Shown piece by piece: positions 9,352 through 17,280 of a stretch of 32,400 nt of DNA. Positions within the stretch are counted from its first letter, which is position 1. Every line of letters begins with the position of its first letter. The notes under the pieces were generated by a model. The model saw nothing but the letters and a program-made list of their open reading frames with translations. It had not been told where the DNA came from and ran no database searches. The translations under genes and the position numbers were made by a program. The stretch is from Comamonadaceae bacterium 2FH (GTDB taxonomy: Bacteria > Pseudomonadota > Gammaproteobacteria > Burkholderiales > Burkholderiaceae_C). The stretch spans positions 1 to 32,400 of the forward strand of contig SCMQ01000044.1 in the NCBI GenBank assembly GCA_005503335.1. Reading direction: 5' to 3'.

Positions 9352-10667
9352 GGCGGCGCGAGCTGCTGCAGTCCGGCACCCTGGTGCTGCTGCTGGCCGG
9401 CGCGCAGATCGCGCGCGGCGCCAGCATCGTGGCGGTGCGGGTCTGGCCGGCGCCCGACTATTCGCGCGTGACCATCGAGTCGGACGGCGAGCTCAAGGCG
9501 CGCCAGTTCTTCGTCGCCACGCCGCCGCGGCTGGCGGTGGACATCGAGGGCCTGGACCTCAACCCCGCGCTGCGCGAGCTGGTGGCCAAGGTGAGGCCGG
9601 ACGACCCCAACATCGCCGGCATACGCGTCGGGCAGAACGCGCCCGGCGTGGTGCGCTTGGTGATCGACCTCAAGCAGGCCATCCTGCCCCAGGTGTTCAG
9701 CCTGCCGCCGGTCGCGGCCTACCAGCACCGTCTGGTGTTCGACCTCTATCCCGCCCAGGCCATGGACCCGCTGGAGGCCCTGATCGCCGAGCGGCTCAGG
9801 GAGGGCCCGGCCGCGCCCGCGCCGGCCGACCCGCTGGGCGAGCTGATCGCCCGGCAAGGCGAGCGCGGCGGCGCCGCACCGCCCCCCGCCCCGCGCACGC
9901 CGGCCGGCCCCGTCGACGGCCCCGGCGGCACGGCCGAACGCACCGAGCGCCTGATCATCGTCGCGCTCGACCCCGGCCATGGCGGCGAGGACCCCGGCGC
10001 CGTGGGCCCGAACGGCACGCGCGAGAAGGACGTGGTACTGCAGATCGCGCGGCGCCTGCGCGAGCGCATCAACGCGACCAGCGTGAACGGCAACCCCATG
10101 CGCGCCTACCTCACGCGCGACGCCGACTTCTTCGTGCCGCTGCAGGTGCGCGTGCAGAAGGCGCGCCGGGTCCAGGCCGACCTGTTCGTCAGCCTGCACG
10201 CCGACGCCTTCTTCACGCCCAACGCCCGCGGCGCCAGCGTGTTCGCGCTGAGCCAGGGCGCGGCATCCAGCAGCGCCGCACGCTGGATTGCCAACAAGGA
10301 GAACCAGGCCGACCTGATCGGCGGCGTCAACGTCAAGGCGCGCGACGCCCATGTGCAGCGCGCCCTGCTCGACATGAGCACCACGGCCCAGATCAACGAC
10401 AGCCTCAAGCTCGGCAGCGCCATGCTGCGCGAGATCGGCGGCGTGGGCCGGCTGCACAAGCCGCGCGTGGAGCAGGCCGGCTTCGCCGTGCTCAAGGCCC
10501 CCGACATCCCCAGTGTGCTGGTCGAGACGGCCTTCATCAGCAACCCCGACGAGGAGGCCAAGCTGCGCAGCGACGACTACCAGGAGGAACTGGCCAACGC
10601 GCTGATGAAGGGCATACAGAACTATTTCGCGCGCAACCCGCCGCTGGCGCGCAACCGGCCGGTCTGA
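9348..10667 (+). CDS. amiC: N-acetylmuramoyl-L-alanine amidase AmiC
   Basis: Periplasmic amidase that cuts the bond between N-acetylmuramic acid and the stem peptide to split septal peptidoglycan. The 439-residue product has an N-terminal export signal with an arginine-rich start (MRRRELLQSG), which may be Tat-type as in E. coli AmiC, an AMIN domain (about 27-135), a Pro/Ala-rich linker (about 152-200) and an Amidase_3 domain (about 203-425). Zinc ligands are H211 (DPGHGGEDPGAVG), E226 and H284 (SLHADAF); the catalytic Glu is E393 (VLVETAFISN). The start overlaps the tsaE stop by four bases. A partial copy of codons 339-403 lies 6.9 kb downstream (17281-17475). Confidence 0.96.
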   Translation: MRRRELLQSGTLVLLLAGAQIARGASIVAVRVWPAPDYSRVTIESDGELKARQFFVATPPRLAVDIEGLDLNPALRELVAKVRPDDPNIAGIRVGQNAPGVVRLVIDLKQAILPQVFSLPPVAAYQHRLVFDLYPAQAMDPLEALIAERLREGPAAPAPADPLGELIARQGERGGAAPPPAPRTPAGPVDGPGGTAERTERLIIVALDPGHGGEDPGAVGPNGTREKDVVLQIARRLRERINATSVNGNPMRAYLTRDADFFVPLQVRVQKARRVQADLFVSLHADAFFTPNARGASVFALSQGAASSSAARWIANKENQADLIGGVNVKARDAHVQRALLDMSTTAQINDSLKLGSAMLREIGGVGRLHKPRVEQAGFAVLKAPDIPSVLVETAFISNPDEEAKLRSDDYQEELANALMKGIQNYFARNPPLARNRPV

Positions 10668-10793
10668 GCCGCGCGCCCGGTGCGAGCGACCTGATCCAGC
10701 AAGCCCTTCCTCCCCGGACCTGAGTCCGTTGCCAGCGGCCTTCGGATTCGGCACACTGGCCCAGGTGGATCGACGGCTTGCGGGGGTTTTTCC

Positions 10794-12020
10794 ATGCCTG
10801 GCCTTGTCAAAACTGGCGTCAACCTGGCTCTGGCCCTGATCTGCGCGGGGAGCCTTGCCCGCGCGCCTGCGTCCCATTTCCTCGGCCCATCCGCAGAGCC
10901 CGGCTCCCTCAGTGGCATCGCGTTCTCCTGTGCGTCCGGACACCTTGCCCGACTGGAGCGCGACATGGCGGCATACCTGCGCGGGCTGGGGGTAGACAAG
11001 AACCTGGTGGTCAGGACCGAACCGGCCGACGGCATGCTTGTCTACACACTGGCGACACCCGAGGCGGACACGGACACCTTGAGCCTCAAGGACCGCAAGG
11101 CATACCGCATCAAGGACGCACGGCTGCGCCTGCCCGCCGCCGGCGGCAGAACCCGCGTGGTGAGCACGGTGTCCGAGAAAGAAATTCTTCTGGCCCTGCT
11201 TCAGCATGGCCGGCTGACGAACTTCAGCGGCGCCGGCTGCGCCCTCGATGCCCTGCGCGACCATGTGAGGCTGCGCCAGCACGTGGTGGCCTGGACGGAC
11301 AGGCTGTCCTGGGTCTGGCCCGACGGCGGCCCGGCCAACTGGAACACCCGGCACTGGGACAAGGGTACACCGCGCGCCAAATTCCGCGTGGACCAGGCGC
11401 TGCTGGACGCCTTCCTCAACCAGGGCAAGTACCGCATTGGCTGCTACGCGGCCACCAAGCTCAGCTACGCCCATGCCGTGCTCGACTACCACGTCCGGGT
11501 CAAGAAGGACGCGGCCAAGGCGGCGCTGGTGCGCGAGCGCCTGATGCACGACGGGGAGCCGCTCGATGGCGTGGAGCCTGCGGCCATGTGGGATTTCGAG
11601 CAGGGCTTCGATCCGGCTGCGCGCGATGTCCCGGGCAAGCTCCTGGGCATCCGGCGCGGCATCGCGCCGGACAACTTCGTGCCCGGCGACTGGGTTTACT
11701 TGCTCAACACGGACCCGGCGAGCGCCGCAAAGACCGGCTACGAAGGCTCCAATGCCGTTTACCTGGGCCGCGGCAGGTTCGTCGACTACTACAACGATCA
11801 CCGCCACGCCTACACCTATCGGGAAAAGATCGACGAGGTCTACCAGTGGCGACACGGCGTGTTCCGCCGCAGCCGCGACGCTGACAAGGTCCAGGCGCTC
11901 GCGGACGAGGACTTTGCGCGGCTGAGCAAGGCCCCGGCAGAGGGCGGCCTGCTGCTGGACTTGCGCGTGGTGCCGTACCTCTTTGGCTACGAAGACCTGC
12001 CCAGACTGCCCACGCCCTGA
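10794..12020 (+). CDS. Putative exported Tgl-like protein-glutamine gamma-glutamyltransferase
   Basis: The 408-residue product resembles Bacillus spore transglutaminase Tgl in its C-terminal half. Matching blocks are GKYRIGCYAATKLSYAHAVL (211-230, with C217 aligned to the catalytic Cys), NFVPGDWVYLLNTDP (294-308), SNAVYLGRGRF (319-329) and a His cluster NDHRHAY (334-340). In Tgl the same order is Cys, FLPGD-YFKNPD, VVYLGDGKF and His. Residues 1-28 look like an export signal. The N-terminal 200 residues contain no domain I know. Unlike Tgl, the residue before the Cys is Gly, not Glu, and Ser stands where Tgl has its second active-site Glu, so activity is uncertain. It could be an inactive or papain-like relative. 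It stands alone, 126 bases after amiC and convergent with a LysR gene. Homology is recalled from memory, not searched. Confidence 0.7.
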   Translation: MPGLVKTGVNLALALICAGSLARAPASHFLGPSAEPGSLSGIAFSCASGHLARLERDMAAYLRGLGVDKNLVVRTEPADGMLVYTLATPEADTDTLSLKDRKAYRIKDARLRLPAAGGRTRVVSTVSEKEILLALLQHGRLTNFSGAGCALDALRDHVRLRQHVVAWTDRLSWVWPDGGPANWNTRHWDKGTPRAKFRVDQALLDAFLNQGKYRIGCYAATKLSYAHAVLDYHVRVKKDAAKAALVRERLMHDGEPLDGVEPAAMWDFEQGFDPAARDVPGKLLGIRRGIAPDNFVPGDWVYLLNTDPASAAKTGYEGSNAVYLGRGRFVDYYNDHRHAYTYREKIDEVYQWRHGVFRRSRDADKVQALADEDFARLSKAPAEGGLLLDLRVVPYLFGYEDLPRLPTP

Positions 12021-12100
12021 ACCGTCGGCCCAGTCAAAAGGGAATGCGGCAGCGCGAAAGCCCCGCGGTCCCTTTGGGCCACGGCGTCGCGAGCTGTCTT

Positions 12101-13024
12101 TCACCACGCGGCGTCGCCGTGCGCCCCCGCCTCGCGGTAGTCCTTGAACCAGTCGTGCAGAAACTCGACCAGCGCCCGCGTCTTCGCCGACAAATTGGCT
12201 TTCGTCGGAAAGACCAGGTAAATGTCGGCCGGTGGCAGCTTCCAGCCGGCAAGCACGGCACGCAGGCGGCCGGAGCGCAGGTACCGCGCCGCATCCCATT
12301 GCGACCGCATCAGGATGCCGTGGCCATCCAGCGCCCACGAAAGCGCGCATTCCCCGTCGTTGGTGCTCAGGGGGCCCCGCACCTTGACCGTCTCCTGACG
12401 CGAGCCCGAGCGCAGATGCCATGTGCCAAAGGTCTCATCGCTCTCGCGGATGAAGATGCAGCGGTGTTGCTGCAACTCGCGCGGGTGAGTCGGCTCGCCG
12501 GCACGACGCAGGTACGAGGGTGCCGCGCAGAGAACGCGGCGGTTCAAGGCCAGCAAGCGTGCCGTCAAACGCGCATCTGGAAGTTCCCCGATGCGGATCG
12601 AGACGTCGAAAGCCTGCTCGACCAGGTTCACCGGCCGGTCGCTCAGATGCAGCTGGACCTCGACCTCGGGATAGGCCCGGCTGAACTTCGACAAGGCCGG
12701 CGCGATGTGCTGACGCCCGAAGCCCAAGGTGGCGCTGACCCTTAGGAGTCCGCGTGGCAGCGCCTTCGCGCCCGACACTGTGCGCTCCAGCGCATCGAGT
12801 TCGGCCAGCACGCGCGCCCCCTCGCTGAGATAAGTCTCCCCCTCGGGCGTGAGGCTGATGCGGCGCGTGGTGCGATGAAGCAGGCGAACCCCCAGCCTGG
12901 ATTCGAGCGCGGCGAGGCGTTTGCTGACCGACGGTGGCGTCACGCCCATTTCCTGGGCCGCTGCGGCGAGGCTGCCTTGCTTCATCAGAAGCGTGAAGAA
13001 AGAAAGGTCCGAAAACGGCTCCAT
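12101..13024 (-). CDS. LysR-family regulator (DmlR-like) of the dehalogenase/hydro-lyase module
   Basis: LysR-type transcription factor of 307 residues. The N-terminal winged helix-turn-helix is at about 4-62 (MKQGSLAAAAQEMGVTPPSV, then RLGVRLLHRTTRRISLTPEG), followed by the effector-binding domain with the TLGFGRQHIAPAL and DRPVNLVEQAFDVSIRIGEL blocks. The latter is typical of the large DmlR/CrgA-like subgroup; DmlR itself activates D-malate dehydrogenase. It is divergent from the hydrolase-leuCD-Bug genes with 132 bases between start codons, the usual arrangement for a LysR regulator and its target operon, so I infer that it controls them. The effector is unknown. Confidence 0.93.
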   Translation of the reverse strand: MEPFSDLSFFTLLMKQGSLAAAAQEMGVTPPSVSKRLAALESRLGVRLLHRTTRRISLTPEGETYLSEGARVLAELDALERTVSGAKALPRGLLRVSATLGFGRQHIAPALSKFSRAYPEVEVQLHLSDRPVNLVEQAFDVSIRIGELPDARLTARLLALNRRVLCAAPSYLRRAGEPTHPRELQQHRCIFIRESDETFGTWHLRSGSRQETVKVRGPLSTNDGECALSWALDGHGILMRSQWDAARYLRSGRLRAVLAGWKLPPADIYLVFPTKANLSAKTRALVEFLHDWFKDYREAGAHGDAAW

Positions 13025-13071
13025 GGCGGGAAATTCGTTCTTTCAAGGAAACAATGAAGTACCTAAGACGA

Positions 13072-13101
13072 TTTTATAGCCGTGCATGGCAAGCCTAGAA
13101 T
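13072..13101 (+). promoter_or_regulatory. Possible sigma70 promoter of the hydrolase-leuCD operon
   Basis: In the divergent LysR-hydrolase gap a -10-like TAGAAT lies at 13096-13101, 18 bases after a weak -35-like TTTTAT at 13072-13077. The surrounding stretch is markedly more A/T-rich than the genes. A weak -35 fits a promoter that needs its LysR activator. No clear T-N11-A LysR box was resolved. Confidence 0.4.
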
Positions 13102-13156
13102 GAAATTCATCCGGGGCCTGCCGCCTCGTCAGTCGTCAACGAACAGGAGACATCCG

Positions 13157-14065
13157 ATGTTCCCCAATGCCGCCGCCACGAAGGCCTTGTTCCCCGGTTT
13201 CGAGCATCGAAGCATCGAGGTGGACGATGGCGTTCGCATCTCGGCAGTCGTCGGTGGCGCAGGGTCGCCGCTGCTGCTGTTGCATGGCCATCCGCAGACG
13301 CACGCCATCTGGCACCGTGTGGCGCCCGCCCTGGCCCGCCGCCACACGGTCGTGGCCGCGGACTTGCGCGGCTACGGCGACTCGTCCAAGCCCGCGGGCG
13401 CGGCCGACCATGCGAACTATTCCAAGCGCGTCATGGCGCTGGATCAGCGGGGGCTCATGCGCGAACTCGGCTTCGAGCAATTCGACGTGCTCGCCCATGA
13501 CCGGGGCGCAAGAGTGGCCCATCGCTTGGCTCTTGACCATGCCGAGGCGGTTCGGCGTCTGGTCCTCCTCGACATTGCCCCGACCCTCGCAATGTACGAG
13601 CAGACCACGCAAGCCTTTGCACGGACCTACTGGCACTGGTTCTTCCTCATCCAGCCCGCGCCGCTGCCCGAGCGCCTGATCGAGGCCGACCCGGCTGCCT
13701 ACGTCCGCGACGTGATGGGCCGGCGAAGCGCCGGCCTCGCGCCGTTCGACCCGCGGGCGCTCGCCGAGTACCAGCGCTGCCTGGCCCTGCCGGGAGCCGC
13801 GCACGGCTTGTGCGAGGACTACCGCGCCTCGGCCGGCATCGACCTGGAGCACGACCGCGCCGACCGCGACGCCGGCCGCCTGCTCCAGCAGCCGCTGCTG
13901 GCCCTGTGGGGCGAGCAGGGCGTGGTCCACCGCTGCTTCCGTCCGCTCGACGAATGGCGCCGCGTGGCGCGCAACGTGGACGGCGAAGCCCTGCCCTGCG
14001 GGCACTACATCGCCGAGGAGGCCCCCGAGCAACTGCTCGCCCGGGTCCTGCCCTTTCTCTCCTGA
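13157..14065 (+). CDS. Alpha/beta hydrolase, fluoroacetate/haloacetate dehalogenase type
   Basis: The 302-residue product is an alpha/beta hydrolase with an Asp nucleophile. It carries the oxyanion-region motif HGHPQTHAIWHRVAP and all the residues known for fluoroacetate dehalogenases: nucleophile D115 with R116 and R119 (AHDRGARV), acid D139 (LLDIAPT), base H283 (CGHYIAEE), and the halide pocket H160, W161 (TYWHWFF) and Y222. These correspond one-for-one, with constant offsets, to the residues I recall for Rhodopseudomonas RPA1163. The family hydrolyses haloacetates to glycolate; epoxide hydrolases are close relatives but lack this His-Trp pair. The ATG was chosen because AGGAGA precedes it by 6 bases. 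It is the first gene of a probable operon with the leuC-like gene 9 bases downstream. Confidence 0.85.
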   Translation: MFPNAAATKALFPGFEHRSIEVDDGVRISAVVGGAGSPLLLLHGHPQTHAIWHRVAPALARRHTVVAADLRGYGDSSKPAGAADHANYSKRVMALDQRGLMRELGFEQFDVLAHDRGARVAHRLALDHAEAVRRLVLLDIAPTLAMYEQTTQAFARTYWHWFFLIQPAPLPERLIEADPAAYVRDVMGRRSAGLAPFDPRALAEYQRCLALPGAAHGLCEDYRASAGIDLEHDRADRDAGRLLQQPLLALWGEQGVVHRCFRPLDEWRRVARNVDGEALPCGHYIAEEAPEQLLARVLPFLS

Positions 14066-14074
14066 CAACACCCC

Positions 14075-15481
14075 ATGAAGCCACGCACCCTGTACCGCAA
14101 GCTCGTCGATTCGCACACGGTGGCCACGCTGGACGAGCAGAACGTCCTGCTGTTCTGCGACCTCCACCTGATGAACGAGTACACCAGCCCGCAGGCCTTC
14201 GCCGGCCTGCACGAACAAGGCCGAGAGGTCGCGATGCCCGGCCAGAACGTCGCGACCGTGAGCCACATCATCCCGACCCAGCCGGTCAGGCCGCGCGTGA
14301 TCCAGGACCCGGCATCGGCGCTGCAGGCCAGCGAGCTCAAGCGCAACTGCATCCGCCACGGCCTTGCGCTGTTCGACACCAACGACGCCCTGCAGGGCAT
14401 AGAGCACATCATCGCGCCCGAACACGGCATGATCCGGCCCGGCATGGTGGTGATCTGCGGCGACAGCCACACCACCACCTATGGCGCGCTCGGCGCCCTG
14501 GGCTTCGGCATCGGCACGTCGGAGGTCGAGCACGTGCTGGCGACGCAGACGCTGGTCTACCGGCTGGCCCAGGACATGCGCATCCGGGTCGACGGACGGT
14601 TGCCCGCCGGCACCACGGCCAAGGACCTCATCCTCATGATCATCAGCCGCATCGGAGCGCAGGGCGCGCGCGGCTTCGCCGTCGAGTTCTGCGGCGCCGC
14701 CGTCGAAGCACTGTCCATCGAGGCGCGGTTCACGCTGTGCAACATGGCCGTCGAAGCGGGGGCGCGCGGCGCGCTCATCGCGCCCGACGAAGCCGCCATG
14801 CGGTATGTCCTGCAGCGGGCTCCAGACATCGACTCCAGCCTGCGCGGCCGGGCCCTGGCCCATTGGGCGACGCTCGGGAGCGACGACGGCGCGGCGTTCG
14901 ACCTTGAACACCGCTTCGACGCCAGCGACGTGGCTCCCTACGTGAGTTGGGGGACCAGCCCCGACCAGGCGATTCCCGTCACGGGCACGATCCCGCAAGC
15001 CCAGGGACCGCAGCGCGCCAGCATGGCGCAGGCCATGCGCTACACCGGCCTGTCCGGCGGCATGCCGCTGGAGGGTGTGCCGGTGCAGCATGTCTTCATC
15101 GGCTCCTGCACCAACGCGCGGATCGAGGATCTGCGGGCGGTCGCCGAGGTCGTGAAGGGCCGCAAGGTCGCGCCATCCGTCCGGGCAATGGTGGTCCCCG
15201 GCTCCGGAACCGTGAAGGCGCAGGCCGAGGCGGAAGGCATCGCCCAGCTGCTCGTCGAAGCCGGCTTCGAGTGGCGTCAGCCGGGTTGCTCGATGTGCCT
15301 GGCGATGAACGACGACGTGTTGGCCCCAGGCCAGCGCTGCGCGTCGACGACCAACAGAAACTTCGAAGGCCGCCAGGGACGGGGCGCCATCACGCATCTC
15401 ATGAGTCCGTCCATGGCCGCCGCCGCGGCCCTCACCGGGCATATCACCGACGTACGAAAGCTGGGGCTTGCCAATGACTGA
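14075..15481 (+). CDS. LeuC-type hydro-lyase large subunit (aconitase family)
   Basis: Large subunit of an isopropylmalate-isomerase-type dehydratase with a [4Fe-4S] cluster. The 468-residue length is that of LeuC and the cluster cysteines C345 (GSCTNARIEDL), C405 and C408 (PGCSMC) are all present, as are VICGDSHTTTYGALGALGFGIGTSEVEH-type blocks. It differs from biosynthetic LeuC at the active-site pair: the usual Asp-His-Asn of MDHNV is Ser63-His64-Ile. That, and its place beside a dehalogenase-like gene and a LysR gene instead of leuB, suggests a catabolic role such as hydration of maleate, citraconate or a related diacid. This is inference; a second isopropylmalate isomerase is the alternative. 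It overlaps leuD-like by 8 bases. Confidence 0.88.
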   Translation: MKPRTLYRKLVDSHTVATLDEQNVLLFCDLHLMNEYTSPQAFAGLHEQGREVAMPGQNVATVSHIIPTQPVRPRVIQDPASALQASELKRNCIRHGLALFDTNDALQGIEHIIAPEHGMIRPGMVVICGDSHTTTYGALGALGFGIGTSEVEHVLATQTLVYRLAQDMRIRVDGRLPAGTTAKDLILMIISRIGAQGARGFAVEFCGAAVEALSIEARFTLCNMAVEAGARGALIAPDEAAMRYVLQRAPDIDSSLRGRALAHWATLGSDDGAAFDLEHRFDASDVAPYVSWGTSPDQAIPVTGTIPQAQGPQRASMAQAMRYTGLSGGMPLEGVPVQHVFIGSCTNARIEDLRAVAEVVKGRKVAPSVRAMVVPGSGTVKAQAEAEGIAQLLVEAGFEWRQPGCSMCLAMNDDVLAPGQRCASTTNRNFEGRQGRGAITHLMSPSMAAAAALTGHITDVRKLGLAND

Positions 15482-16130
15482 CGCCGGACGCATCGAGGGC
15501 ATCGCGGCCACCCTCGTCACCGCCAACCTGGACACCGACCAAATCATGCCCAAGCAGTTCCTGCGCGGCATCGACAAGAGGGGGCTGGACAAGGGCTTGC
15601 TGTGGGACCTGCGCTTTGACGCAGAGGGCCGCCCGCGCCCCGGCTTCGTGCTCAACCAGCCCGCCTTCGCCGAAACCCGGATCTTGATCGCCGGCCCGAA
15701 CTTCGGTTGCGGCTCCAGCCGCGAGCACGCCGTCTGGGGCCTGCAGCAGTACGGCATCGAGGCCGTGATTGCGTCGAGCTTCGGTGAAATCTTCTACTCG
15801 AACGCGATGAACAACCGCTTGCTCGCGGTGATGCTGCCGCAAGCCGATGTTCAGGTGCTGATGAAGGAAGCCGACGAAAGCGCAGATCCGCTGCGCGTCG
15901 AGATCGACGTGCAGAGCCTGACGGTGCGCACGCCGCGGAACACGCGCTCGTTCGTACTGTCCGAACGCCATCGCAGGATGTTCCTCGATGGCCTTGACAT
16001 GATCGGCGCTTCGCTGACATACCAGCGGGCCATCGATGCCTTCGCGAAGCGCCACTGGGCTGAACAGCCGTGGCTGCGCGACGTCGCGCTGCGGACCAGG
16101 CAGCGACTCGACAAGGAGGCGCACGGCTAG
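15474..16130 (+). CDS. LeuD-type hydro-lyase small subunit
   Basis: Small (swivelling) subunit that completes the active site of the LeuC-type partner encoded just upstream. The 218-residue product is near the normal LeuD length and has the blocks ANLDTDQIMPKQFLRGIDK (substrate-recognition loop), LIAGPNFGCGSSREHAVWGL and IASSFGEIFYSNAMNNRLL. The ATG start overlaps the end of the large-subunit gene by 8 bases, so the two are translationally coupled and should form one enzyme. A TTG two codons earlier is unlikely. The gene ends 169 bases before the Bug-family gene; that gap holds only a leader with a ribosome site at its end. Confidence 0.9.
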   Translation: MTDAGRIEGIAATLVTANLDTDQIMPKQFLRGIDKRGLDKGLLWDLRFDAEGRPRPGFVLNQPAFAETRILIAGPNFGCGSSREHAVWGLQQYGIEAVIASSFGEIFYSNAMNNRLLAVMLPQADVQVLMKEADESADPLRVEIDVQSLTVRTPRNTRSFVLSERHRRMFLDGLDMIGASLTYQRAIDAFAKRHWAEQPWLRDVALRTRQRLDKEAHG

Positions 16131-16299
16131 CCGTCCATCCGCATCTTGCGCGCACGGCGGCCGCAAGGCGATTCGCCGCGCCGCGTCCTGATCCCCCTTG
16201 CTACCAAGCGGCCTCAGCGCCGCGGGGACATTGCATCCAGATGCCCGAGTCCGGCATCTTTCACGCCCTGCACCTGCACAGACACCCGAAGGAGACCCC

Positions 16300-17280
16300 A
16301 TGCAAACGACCTGCCGATTCCTGTTATCCGCCGCGCTCGCCTTGTCCGCCGCCGGCGCCATGGCGGACTACCCTGAAAAACCCATCGTCCTGGTCGTGCC
16401 GTACGCCGCCGGCGGACCCACCGACAAGGTCGCGCGCGACTTTGCGCAGGCGCTGCGCAAGTCCATGGGGGCACAGCCCATCGTGATCGACAACGTCGTC
16501 GGCGCGGGCGGGAACATCGGCGCCGCGAAGGTGGCACGCGCGCCAGCCGATGGCTACACCCTGCTGCTGCACAACGTCGCCCTGGCCACGGCGCCGGCGC
16601 TGTACCGCAGCCTTCCATACAAGCCACTCGAGGACTTCGAATACCTGGGCCTCGTCAGCGAGGTTCCGATGACCTTGATCGGTCGGCACGACCTCAGGGC
16701 GGCCAACCTCGCCGAATTGAGCCGCCTCATCGCCGCCGAGCCTGGCAAGCTGAGCATCGCCAACGCCGGCGTCGGCTCGGCCGCGCATCTTTGCGGCCTG
16801 GTCTTCCAGCAAGCGCTCAAGGCGGACCTGGTGGCCGTTCCCTACAAGGGCACCGCCCCCGCGATGGCCGACCTGCTTGGCGGGCAGGTCGACCTGATGT
16901 GCGACCAGACCACCAACACCAGCGCTCAGATCGCCTCCGGCAAGGTCAGGGTGTTCGGCGTGACGACAGCCGTGCGCATTTCCACGCCCGCCTTGGCTGC
17001 GGTCCCGACACTCGACGAGAGCGGACTCAAGGGCTTTCGCATCGCGGTGTGGCACGGACTCTATGCGCCCAAGGGCACGCCGGCGACGATCGTGGAAAAG
17101 CTCAATGCGGCACTAAAGACCGCGCTGAAAGACGCCGACTTCGCCAGAAGGGAAGCCGAACTGGGCGCGGTGGTCGTGACCGATGACCGTACTGGCCGCG
17201 AGGGACACAAGCGTTTCGTCATGCAGGAAACCCAGCGCTGGGCACCGATCCTCAAGGCGGCGGCGCAGTATGCCGACTAG
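16300..17280 (+). CDS. Bug-family substrate-binding protein of the hydro-lyase module
   Basis: Periplasmic receptor of the TctC/Bug family, 326 residues. It has a signal peptide (MQTTCRFLLSAALALSAAGAMA, cleavage near residue 22), then YPEKPIVLVVPYAAGGPTDKV, a VIDNVVGAGGNIGAAKVARA block and VAVPYKGTAPAMADLLGGQ. GAAGGAGA precedes the ATG by 6-7 bases. Its position at the end of the hydrolase-leuCD group suggests that it binds the carboxylate that the module degrades; no TctAB permease genes are here, so it would rely on one encoded elsewhere. Its stop codon abuts the amiC fragment directly. Confidence 0.93.
   Translation: MQTTCRFLLSAALALSAAGAMADYPEKPIVLVVPYAAGGPTDKVARDFAQALRKSMGAQPIVIDNVVGAGGNIGAAKVARAPADGYTLLLHNVALATAPALYRSLPYKPLEDFEYLGLVSEVPMTLIGRHDLRAANLAELSRLIAAEPGKLSIANAGVGSAAHLCGLVFQQALKADLVAVPYKGTAPAMADLLGGQVDLMCDQTTNTSAQIASGKVRVFGVTTAVRISTPALAAVPTLDESGLKGFRIAVWHGLYAPKGTPATIVEKLNAALKTALKDADFARREAELGAVVVTDDRTGREGHKRFVMQETQRWAPILKAAAQYAD

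Noticed and set aside
12028-12075. Hairpin AAAGGGA/TCCCTTT between the convergent Tgl-like and LysR genes as a terminator
   Set aside because: The loop is about 24 bases with only partial inner pairing and no T-run on either strand; too weak to annotate.
9129-12422. Minus-strand open frame of 1097 codons opposite tsaE, amiC and the Tgl-like gene
   Set aside because: No recognisable motif, low-complexity Ala/Gly/Val/Gln/His composition, and it is antisense to conserved genes.
13136-15757. Minus-strand open frame of 873 codons opposite the hydrolase and leuC-like genes
   Set aside because: Same artefact; the plus-strand products carry complete catalytic residue sets.
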